Shown one piece after another: positions 1-5,254 of a DNA stretch of 7,722 bases; position 1 is the stretch's first letter; each line of letters opens with the position of its first letter. Both the position numbers and the translations under genes were made by a program. This DNA is from Pseudomonadota bacterium (GTDB lineage Bacteria > Pseudomonadota > Gammaproteobacteria > Burkholderiales > Burkholderiaceae), in contig JAEZQX010000472.1 of the NCBI GenBank assembly GCA_023441105.1, forward strand, positions 1 to 7,722, written 5' to 3'. The notes below the pieces were generated by a model. That model was given only the letters and a program-made list of their open reading frames with translations, was not told where the DNA came from and did not search any database.

Positions 1-699
1 GCCGCCTCGCCGGCGGCAGCCGCCGCAGACGCCCGGCCGAGACGGCCGCGCAATGGCGGCCGCTCGCTCACCGACGAAGCCTACGCGCGGCTCGAGGAGC
101 TGATCGTCACGCTGCAGCTGCGGCCCGGCGTGGCGGTATCGGAGGCGACGCTATCCGAGCGGCTGGGCATCGGCCGCACCCCCATCCGCGAAGCGCTGCA
201 GCGGCTCGCGCGCGAGCATCTGGTGGTGGTCCTGCCACAGCGCGGCAACCTGGTGTCCGAGATCGACGTCAGGAAGCAGCTGCGGCTGCTGGAGACTCGC
301 CGCGAAGTGGAACGGCTGATCGTCCGCTGCGCCGCCCGCCGTGCCGGTGCCGACGAACGCGACGAATTCCGCCAGCTCGCGGCCGTGTTCGGCCGCGCCG
401 CCGAGCGCAACGACTCGAAGTCCTTCCTGCGCGGCGACAAGCGCTTCAACGACCTCTGCCTGCAGGCCGCGCGCAACGAATTCGCCGCCGGCGCCATCGG
501 CCTGATGCACGGGCTGTCGCGGCGGTTCTGGTACCTGCACTACCGGCAGGCAGCCGACCTGCCGGAGACGGCACGGCTGCATGCGAACGTGGCGGCGGCC
601 ATCGCGGCCGCCGACGCCGACGCAGCCGGGCGGGCACTCGATGCGCTGCTCGACAACATCGAAGCCTTCACCCGCGCCACCGTCTCGACCGATTTCTGA
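1..699 (+). CDS. GntR-family regulator, FCD (FadR C-terminal) subfamily, 5'-truncated by window edge
   Basis: DNA-binding transcriptional regulator that should sense a small carboxylate-type ligand. The frame is open from base 1 and has no in-frame ATG, GTG or TTG before the GTG at 130, so the true start lies left of the window. That GTG falls inside the winged-helix domain and is not the start. Numbering codons from base 1, residues about 22-86 form the GntR winged helix, including the hallmark stretch GIGRTPIREALQRL followed by the PQRGN wing. Residues about 90-225 form the helical FCD domain. The usual FCD metal motif (Asp, His four later, then two more His) is only partly kept: Asp146 and His194 are present, Asn150 replaces the first His, and Leu216 sits where the last His is expected. 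It converges on the cupin gene, and its likely targets are the cupin/tctC promoters. Family assignment is firm; ligand unknown. Confidence 0.9.
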   Translation, partial: AASPAAAAADARPRRPRNGGRSLTDEAYARLEELIVTLQLRPGVAVSEATLSERLGIGRTPIREALQRLAREHLVVVLPQRGNLVSEIDVRKQLRLLETRREVERLIVRCAARRAGADERDEFRQLAAVFGRAAERNDSKSFLRGDKRFNDLCLQAARNEFAAGAIGLMHGLSRRFWYLHYRQAADLPETARLHANVAAAIAAADADAAGRALDALLDNIEAFTRATVSTDF

Positions 700-713
700 G
701 GTGGCGACCGGTC

Positions 714-737
714 GGCCGCCGGGCGCGGCCTATTCTT
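714..737 (+). terminator. Candidate hairpin terminator for the GntR gene
   Basis: A perfect 6-bp G/C stem, GGCCGC (714-719) and GCGGCC (725-730), encloses a 5-nt loop and is followed by TATTCTT (731-737). It begins 14 nt after the GntR stop codon and overlaps the stop codon of the convergent cupin gene. The stem is short and the T tract is interrupted, so this is a plausible but weak intrinsic terminator. Confidence 0.35.
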
Positions 738-1146
738 CCCGGTCCTCGTAGCAGCCGCGCTGGAAGCGTGGCGTGCACAGCGCGAGGAACACCAGGTCGC
801 TGTCGCCGATGTTGCTGATCCGCTGCGACACCTGCGGCGGAATCACCACCACGTCGCCGGGTTCGACGTCCGACACGTAGTGATCGGCACTGGTCAACTC
901 GCCGTCGGCGCCGATCAGTTCCACCCTCCCCTGTCCTTCGAGGATGAGGTAGCGCTCCGCCGTCCCGGTGAGCCGATGCAGCCGCGTCGTCACGCCCGGC
1001 GTCACCCGCGCCCGTGCGATCGACAGCGCCGGGTCGTCGGGCGTGTTGAGCCATTCGGTGATGAAGCAGCCTTCCTCGAACCAGTATTCCTGGGCAGCGC
1101 CGCCGCGCAGGATCAGCGGCTTGCTGCCGCCGTCGCCGTCGCTCAT
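730..1146 (-). CDS. Small single-domain cupin protein
   Basis: A 138-residue protein with one cupin (double-stranded beta-helix) domain, probably cytoplasmic because no signal peptide is seen. Cupin motif 1 is at residues 51-73 (PGVTTRLHRL, then ERYLILEGQG) with His57 and Glu64; Leu59 stands where the second metal His normally lies. Motif 2 is at 96-112 (PGDVVVIPP, then QRISN), with Gln108 near the usual His and Asn112 kept. The protein closes with the distinctive LALCTPRF (121-128). The metal site is therefore atypical, and the protein may be a ligand-binding or non-canonical cupin rather than a dioxygenase. The ATG at 1146 is chosen because AGAGGA lies 7-8 nt upstream; a longer frame from 1221 lacks family similarity in its first 25 residues. 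It is divergent from tctC and convergent with the GntR gene, suggesting a role tied to the transported substrate. Reaction unknown. Confidence 0.85.
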   Translation of the reverse strand: MSDGDGGSKPLILRGGAAQEYWFEEGCFITEWLNTPDDPALSIARARVTPGVTTRLHRLTGTAERYLILEGQGRVELIGADGELTSADHYVSDVEPGDVVVIPPQVSQRISNIGDSDLVFLALCTPRFQRGCYEDREE

Positions 1147-1335
1147 CGAGTGTTCCTCTGGTGGCCTTGTCCGGGCATGCGGAAATGTAGCCGCAGCCGA
1201 CATTGCGCGCCATCGGTGCAATTCCCGGTCCCAGCGCCTGCCCTCGGAGGTCGGCGGAGCCGTGGCGCGAGGTAGCGCCGGGTTAGCATTCGGGGCGTAA
1301 ACTAGCCCCTCACCGAGAGAAGGAGACCAGAGAAG
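1147..1335. promoter_or_regulatory. Divergent cupin/tctC control region with small inverted repeats
   Basis: This 189-bp gap has no gene and must carry the promoters of the leftward cupin gene and the rightward tct operon. Visible inverted repeats are ATTGC (1202-1206) with GCAAT (1218-1222), GGCGC (1264-1268) with GCGCC (1275-1279), and GGGGC (1292-1296) with GCCCC (1305-1309). The first is the most operator-like, being AT-containing with half-sites about 16 bp apart. The last lies just before the tctC ribosome binding site. TAAACT at 1298-1303 resembles a -10 box, but I see no convincing -35 partner. The neighbouring GntR protein is the obvious candidate binder; this is inferred. Confidence 0.45.
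1321..1325 (+). promoter_or_regulatory. Ribosome binding site of tctC
   Basis: AGGAG, within the longer purine run GAGAAGGAGA, ends 10 nt before the ATG at 1336. It is the strongest Shine-Dalgarno on the tct operon. By contrast tctB has only a weak CGGA-like element and tctA has none that is clear. This fits high translation of the binding protein. Confidence 0.75.
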
Positions 1336-2319
1336 ATGAAACGCCGCTCAGTATTGCGCGCCGCGCTTGCCGGCACTTTTGCAACCGCCTTGACCGCCGG
1401 CCTGGTTGCCCCGGCCTACGCAGCCTATCCGGAGCGGCCGATCACGATGATCGTTCCCTGGGGTGCCGGCGGCGGCACCGACGCCGTTGCCCGCTTCATC
1501 GCCTCCGAGCTCGAGAAGGACCTGAAGCAGCCCATCAACGTCGTGAACCGCACCGGCGGCAGCGGCGTGGTCGGCCACACGGCCATTTCTTCCGCGGCGC
1601 CGGACGGCTACACCATCGGCCTGATCACGGTAGAGATCGCCATGATGAAGCACGTCGGGCTGACCACCCTCGGACCGGAGGGGTTCACCCCCATCGGCAT
1701 GGTCAACTACGACCCGACCGCCCTCTTCGTCGCCAGCGATTCCAAGATCAAGGACGCCAAGGACCTGCTCGAGCAGGCCAAGGCGAGCCCCGGCAAGCTC
1801 AAGGCAAGCGGCACCGGCCAGGGCGGGATCTGGCATCTCGGCCTCGCCGGCATGCTGGTGGATGCGAAGCTGCCCGGCAATGCCGTCGGCTGGGTGCCGA
1901 GCCAGGGCGCCGCGCCCGGACTGCAGGACCTGGTTGCCGGCGGCATCGATCTCGCCGCCTGCTCGTTGCCGGAAGCCCGTTCGCTGGTGGAAGCCGGCAA
2001 GGTCCGGCCGCTGGTGCTGATGTCGCCGCAGCCGGACACGGTGTTCCCGAAAGTCCCGCTGCTCAAGGACGTCACCGGCAGCAACTGGACCACCGGCGCC
2101 TGGCGCGGGGTCGCCGGTCCCAAGGGCCTGCCGGCGGACATCACCGCCAAGCTGGAGGCGTCGGTGAAGAAGGCCTATGACTCCAAGGCCTACCAGGACT
2201 TCCTCAAGTCGCGCGGCTTCGGCGCCCAGTACGAGGACGCCAAGGGCTTCGGCGAGTTCATGGCCAAGGAAGACAAGTCCAAGGGCGAAGTCATGAAGGC
2301 TGTCGGCATCGCCAAGTAG
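1336..2319 (+). CDS. tctC: TTT-family periplasmic substrate-binding protein (Bug/TctC)
   Basis: Extracytoplasmic solute-binding subunit of a tripartite tricarboxylate transporter, which captures an organic acid in the periplasm and hands it to TctA/TctB. It has 327 residues, a normal family length. Residues 1-29 form a signal peptide (basic MKRR, a hydrophobic Ala/Leu stretch, then AYA before the predicted cut at Ala29/Ala30). The mature protein opens with the Bug hallmark YPERPITMIVPWGAGGGTD (31-49); Asp49 belongs to the conserved ligand-side loop. The family pattern GTGQGGIWHL and a later SQGAAPGLQDLVAGG block complete the two-lobed fold. The RR-S-V-L motif at positions 3-7 is twin-arginine-like, so Tat export is possible. 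The gene heads the tctCBA operon. Bug ligands vary widely (citrate, aspartate, aromatic and dicarboxylic acids), so the substrate cannot be named. Confidence 0.94.
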   Translation: MKRRSVLRAALAGTFATALTAGLVAPAYAAYPERPITMIVPWGAGGGTDAVARFIASELEKDLKQPINVVNRTGGSGVVGHTAISSAAPDGYTIGLITVEIAMMKHVGLTTLGPEGFTPIGMVNYDPTALFVASDSKIKDAKDLLEQAKASPGKLKASGTGQGGIWHLGLAGMLVDAKLPGNAVGWVPSQGAAPGLQDLVAGGIDLAACSLPEARSLVEAGKVRPLVLMSPQPDTVFPKVPLLKDVTGSNWTTGAWRGVAGPKGLPADITAKLEASVKKAYDSKAYQDFLKSRGFGAQYEDAKGFGEFMAKEDKSKGEVMKAVGIAK

Positions 2320-2360
2320 CGCGAGCCGGCCGGTCGTGCTGGCGCGGCGGCATCCGCTCC

Positions 2361-2393
2361 GCGGCGCCAGGGCGGCGCCAGGGCGGCGCCTGG
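2361..2393 (+). repeat. Three tandem 11-bp repeats in the tctC-tctB gap
   Basis: GCGGCGCCAGG occurs at 2361-2371 and again, identical, at 2372-2382. A third copy at 2383-2393 reads GCGGCGCCTGG, one base different. The units abut exactly with no spacer. The change in copy three makes it complementary to copy two, creating a GCCAGG/CCTGGC hairpin (2377-2382 with 2389-2394). The unit length is not a multiple of three, and the repeats lie outside coding sequence. Confidence 0.85.
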
Positions 2394-2435
2394 CCGGCCT
2401 AGCCCGCAGCGCCGACGCGCCCGCCAGCGCGTCGG
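2377..2435 (+). promoter_or_regulatory. Two GC-rich hairpins between tctC and tctB
   Basis: Hairpin one pairs GCCAGG (2377-2382) with CCTGGC (2389-2394) across a 6-nt loop. Hairpin two is a perfect 9-bp stem, CCGACGCGC (2412-2420) with GCGCGTCGG (2427-2435), across the loop CCGCCA. Neither is followed by a T run, so full termination is not expected. They lie 58-116 nt past the tctC stop and 30-89 nt before the tctB ATG. Stable intercistronic stems after a binding-protein gene commonly protect the upstream mRNA from 3' decay, giving more binding protein than membrane subunits; here that role is inferred. Confidence 0.5.
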
Positions 2436-2465
2436 GCATCCTCAATCCGCATCGACGGATGACGC

Positions 2466-2993
2466 ATGAAGAGCAATGACGTTCCGATCGGGGCAGGCCT
2501 GCTGGTCCTGTCGCTGCTGATCCTCTGGCACGTGAGTTCCTTCCCGCCGGCCCCCGGCCAGCCCTACAACGCCGCGCTGTTCCCCGGGATCGCCGCGGCC
2601 GGGCTTGGCCTGGCAGCGATCGCGCTGATCGTCAGCGGGCTGCGCAAGCGCAACGAAGACCGCGCGGATATCGACCCGGCCGGCGACGAGGAGCTCGCGA
2701 ATCTGGCGGCCGGCCAGGACACGGAGGTGCTCGAGACCGCAAAGGTGCCGTCGCGCATGCTGGCGATCATCCTCACGGCCGGCGCCATTGTCTTCTACCT
2801 GGTCGCGGCCAACTTCCTCGGCTTCATCATCACCGGCACCATCATCCTCGCGGTGCTGATGTGGTCCTACGGCGTCGCCTTCAAGGTGCTGGTGCCGGTG
2901 TCGATCGTCGCGGCGGTGGTGATCCACCTCGCCTTCTACAAGCTCCTCTCGGTGCCGCTGCCGTGGGGAGTCCTGCAACCGTTCGCCTGGTAG
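2466..2993 (+). CDS. tctB: TTT-family small membrane subunit (TctB)
   Basis: Small inner-membrane subunit of the tripartite tricarboxylate transporter, partner of TctA. It has 175 residues, a usual TctB length. Hydrophobic segments lie at about 8-24, 38-58, 98-116, 117-136 and 139-161, so four or five membrane spans depending on how the third and fourth are read. The short periplasmic-type loop with FPPAPGQPYNAALFPG (26-41) and the C-terminal FYKLLSVPLPWGVL (157-170) match conserved TctB blocks. A charged, acidic cytoplasmic loop (about 60-96) separates the two halves. The ATG at 2466 has only a weak CGGA-type ribosome binding site 6 nt upstream. The gene follows tctC after 146 nt containing repeats and hairpins, and its stop is 6 nt before tctA, indicating translational coupling. 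TctB sequences are poorly conserved, so context contributes to the call. Confidence 0.88.
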   Translation: MKSNDVPIGAGLLVLSLLILWHVSSFPPAPGQPYNAALFPGIAAAGLGLAAIALIVSGLRKRNEDRADIDPAGDEELANLAAGQDTEVLETAKVPSRMLAIILTAGAIVFYLVAANFLGFIITGTIILAVLMWSYGVAFKVLVPVSIVAAVVIHLAFYKLLSVPLPWGVLQPFAW

Positions 2994-2999
2994 ACGCGC

Positions 3000-4511
3000 A
3001 TGGACGCATGGCTTCTGGCACTGGAACTGGTGCTGAACCCGACGGTGATCCTGACGATCATCGGCTCGGCCCTGTTCGGCCTGTTTGTCGGCGCGGTACC
3101 CGGCCTGACCGCGACCATGGCCACGGCGCTGCTGGTGCCGATCACCTTTTTCCTGCCGCCGGTGGCGGCGGTCGGCGCGATCGTCACCGCCACCGCCATG
3201 GCGATTTTCGCCGGCGACATCCCCGGCTGCCTGATGCGGATCCCGGGCACGCCGGCTTCGGCGGCCTACGTCGAGGATTCATACGGCATGACCCGCAAGG
3301 GCCAGGCCGAGACCGCGCTCGGCATCGGCCTGGTGTTCTCCGCGATCGGCGGCGTCTTCGGCACGATCGTGCTGACCTTCACGTCGCCGGCGCTCGCCGA
3401 CATCGCCTTGCGCTTCAGCTCCTTCGAATACTTCTGGCTGGTGCTGATGGGCCTGAGCTGCGCCGTCTTCATCGCCAGCGACCGGCCGTTGAAGGGCTTC
3501 GTCACCCTGCTGCTCGGCCTGTTGTGCGGCAGCGTCGGCCTGGAGAATCCCGCCGCGCATCCGCGCTTCACCTTCGGCAATCCCGACCTGCTGGGCGGCC
3601 TGAGCCTGATACCGGCGATGATCGGCCTGTTCGCGGTCTCCGAAGTCATGCGCTTCGCGCAATTCGGCGACAGCGTGATGGTGATCAGCAAGCAGGTCGG
3701 CAAGGTCCTCACCGGCATGGGAACCCTGGCCCGCAAGTACTGGCGCCAGACGCTGCGCGGCAGCGTCCTCGGCACCATCGTCGGCGCGCTGCCCGGGGCG
3801 GGTGCCGACATCGCCGCCTGGATGTCGTACGCGATGAGCAAGAAGCTCTCGAAGGAGCCGGAGAAGTTCGGCACCGGCCATCCGGAAGGACTGGTGGAAT
3901 CCGGCGCCGCCAATAACAGCGCGCTGGCCGGCGCCTGGATCCCGGCGCTGGTGTTCGGCATTCCCGGCGACTCGATCACCGCCATCGCCATCGGCGTGCT
4001 GTACATGAAGGACATGAACCCCGGGCCGACGATCTTCGTCAACAGCCCGCAGAACGTCTACGCGGTGTTCCTGCTGTTTCTGATCGCCAACCTGATCATG
4101 ATCCCGCTGGGCATCCTGACCATCAAGCTCGCCGCCAACCTGCTCAAGGTGCCGCGTAACGTGCTGATGCCGATCATCCTGCTGTTCTGCATCGTCGGGG
4201 CGTTCGCCATCAACAACGCCACCTTCGACCTCTACGTGCTGCTCGGCTTCGGCCTGCTCGCCTGGTTCCTCGAAGCCAACGACTATCCGATCGCGCCGCT
4301 GATCCTCGGCATGCTGCTTGGCACGATGCTGGAGGAGCACTTCATCCGTTCGATGATCAAGGCGGAAGGCAACATCATGGCCTTCGTCGAGCGGCCGATC
4401 GCTGCCGGCCTGGCGATCTTCATCGCGCTGTTGTGGGGCGGCTCCGCCTGGCTCGCGTTGCGCCGCAGCTCGATCGCCCGCGCAGGCCAGCGCGCGGCTG
4501 CCGGCGCCTGA
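3000..4511 (+). CDS. tctA: TTT-family large membrane subunit (TctA)
   Basis: Large transport subunit of the tripartite tricarboxylate transporter, a secondary carrier driving binding-protein-dependent uptake of an organic acid across the inner membrane. It has 503 residues, the standard TctA length, with many hydrophobic spans. Two related halves are visible: GLFVGAVPGLTATMATALLVP (27-47) mirrors GTIVGALPGAGADIAAW (258-274), and GDIPGCLMRIPGTPASAA (72-89) corresponds to FGIPGDSITAIAIG (319-332). The Gly-Pro-Gly re-entrant motifs are the family signature. The block following the second motif, with FGTGHPEGLVESGAANNSA (290-308), is also strongly conserved in TctA. The start lies 6 nt after tctB and has no clear Shine-Dalgarno, so translation is probably coupled to tctB. 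The C-terminal tail (488-503) is basic and Ala-rich. The call is firm; the substrate is not determinable. Confidence 0.96.
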   Translation: MDAWLLALELVLNPTVILTIIGSALFGLFVGAVPGLTATMATALLVPITFFLPPVAAVGAIVTATAMAIFAGDIPGCLMRIPGTPASAAYVEDSYGMTRKGQAETALGIGLVFSAIGGVFGTIVLTFTSPALADIALRFSSFEYFWLVLMGLSCAVFIASDRPLKGFVTLLLGLLCGSVGLENPAAHPRFTFGNPDLLGGLSLIPAMIGLFAVSEVMRFAQFGDSVMVISKQVGKVLTGMGTLARKYWRQTLRGSVLGTIVGALPGAGADIAAWMSYAMSKKLSKEPEKFGTGHPEGLVESGAANNSALAGAWIPALVFGIPGDSITAIAIGVLYMKDMNPGPTIFVNSPQNVYAVFLLFLIANLIMIPLGILTIKLAANLLKVPRNVLMPIILLFCIVGAFAINNATFDLYVLLGFGLLAWFLEANDYPIAPLILGMLLGTMLEEHFIRSMIKAEGNIMAFVERPIAAGLAIFIALLWGGSAWLALRRSSIARAGQRAAAGA

Positions 4512-4540
4512 GCGCGCCGGTCCCGCGCAAGGCGAAGGCG

Positions 4541-5197
4541 ATGGCTGCGCAGCCCTCCGACGGCCTGCTGATCGGCGGCGATGGCCGCGCCCGCTGCTGG
4601 TGGCACGGCGGGCTCACGGAATACCAGCGCTATCACGACGAGGAATGGGGCCATCCGGTCGTCGAGGACCGGCGCCTGTTCGAGAAGATCTGCCTCGAAG
4701 GCTTCCAGGCCGGCCTGTCCTGGCTCACCATCCTGCGCAAGCGGGAGAACTTTCGCCGCGCCTTCGACGGCTTCGACTTCGAGAAGGTGGCGCGCTACGG
4801 CGGGGACGACGTGACCCGCCTGCTCGCCGATGCCGGCATCATCCGCCACCGGCAGAAGATCGAATCGACGATCAACAATGCCGCGCGGGCGCTCGAGCTG
4901 CGCGCCGAGTTCGGCTCGCTCGCCGCCTATTTCTGGGGCTTCGAGCCGGCGGCCGGGCAGCGGCCGGCCGTGGTCGACCTCGTCCACCTGAAGGCGAACC
5001 CGACGACCGAGGTATCGAAGGCGCTCTCCAAGGACCTCAAGAAGCGCGGCTGGACCTTCGTCGGCCCGACCACCGTCTATGCCTTCATGCAGGCCATGGG
5101 CCTGGTCAACGACCACCTCGAGGGCTGCTGCGTCCGCGATGCGGTCGAGGACATGCGCAGTCGCCTGAAGCGGCCGCGACCGAGCGTCGCGCGCTGA
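4541..5197 (+). CDS. tag: DNA-3-methyladenine glycosylase I
   Basis: Base-excision repair enzyme that removes 3-methyladenine from alkylated DNA in the cytoplasm. It has 218 residues against about 187 in E. coli Tag, with about 15 extra at the N-terminus and a longer basic tail. The zinc ligands match the E. coli spacing: Cys19, His32 (YHDEEWG), His192 and Cys196 (NDHLEGCC). The catalytic-pocket Glu53 sits in ICLEGFQAGLSW, 34 residues after Cys19 as in E. coli. DAGIIRHRQKI (97-107) and KKRGWTFVGPTTVYAFMQAMGLVNDH (167-192) are further hallmarks. The ATG at 4541 is chosen because AAGG lies 8 nt upstream. The frame stays open back to 4433, but that stretch is inside tctA and resembles no Tag. 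The 29-nt gap after tctA would allow co-transcription, although no functional link is apparent. Confidence 0.97.
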   Translation: MAAQPSDGLLIGGDGRARCWWHGGLTEYQRYHDEEWGHPVVEDRRLFEKICLEGFQAGLSWLTILRKRENFRRAFDGFDFEKVARYGGDDVTRLLADAGIIRHRQKIESTINNAARALELRAEFGSLAAYFWGFEPAAGQRPAVVDLVHLKANPTTEVSKALSKDLKKRGWTFVGPTTVYAFMQAMGLVNDHLEGCCVRDAVEDMRSRLKRPRPSVAR

Positions 5198-5208
5198 CGC
5201 GGGGCGGT

Positions 5209-5239
5209 GGCGGACGGGTGCGGCTGCTGCCGTTCCGCC
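5209..5239. terminator. Candidate bidirectional hairpin between convergent tag and MFS genes
   Basis: GGCGGACGG (5209-5217) pairs with CCG-T-TCCGCC (5230-5239), giving nine base pairs with one bulged T and a 12-nt loop. It lies in the 57-nt gap between two genes that end toward each other, where a shared terminator is expected. There is no T run on either strand, so it is at best a weak or Rho-assisted terminator. Confidence 0.35.
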
Positions 5240-5254
5240 CGCATCGCTATCGAC

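Noticed and set aside
130..699. Start of the GntR regulator at the GTG of base 130
   Set aside because: That codon lies inside the winged-helix domain; the domain's first helix (SLTDEAYARLEELI) is encoded upstream in the same open frame, so the true start is beyond the left edge.
1147..1221. Longer cupin starting at 1221
   Set aside because: The ATG at 1146 has AGAGGA at good spacing, while the extra 25 residues are unlike the cupin family and would consume the promoter region.
1348..2445. 365-residue open frame on the - strand opposite tctC
   Set aside because: Arg/Ala/Gly-rich antisense shadow of tctC; no motif and no credible ribosome binding site.
2861..3916. 351-residue open frame on the + strand overlapping tctB and tctA in another frame
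   Set aside because: Arg/Gly-rich out-of-frame reading of two well-supported membrane genes.
3279..4340. 353-residue open frame on the - strand opposite tctA
   Set aside because: His/Asp/Gln-rich shadow with no family similarity; tctA on the other strand is unmistakable.
4433..4540. Longer Tag protein starting inside tctA
   Set aside because: The extra residues are the out-of-frame reading of the tctA tail and do not resemble Tag; the ATG at 4541 has a suitable ribosome binding site.
4283..5116. 277-residue open frame on the - strand across the tctA-tag junction
   Set aside because: Antisense to two clear genes, low-complexity composition and no domain.
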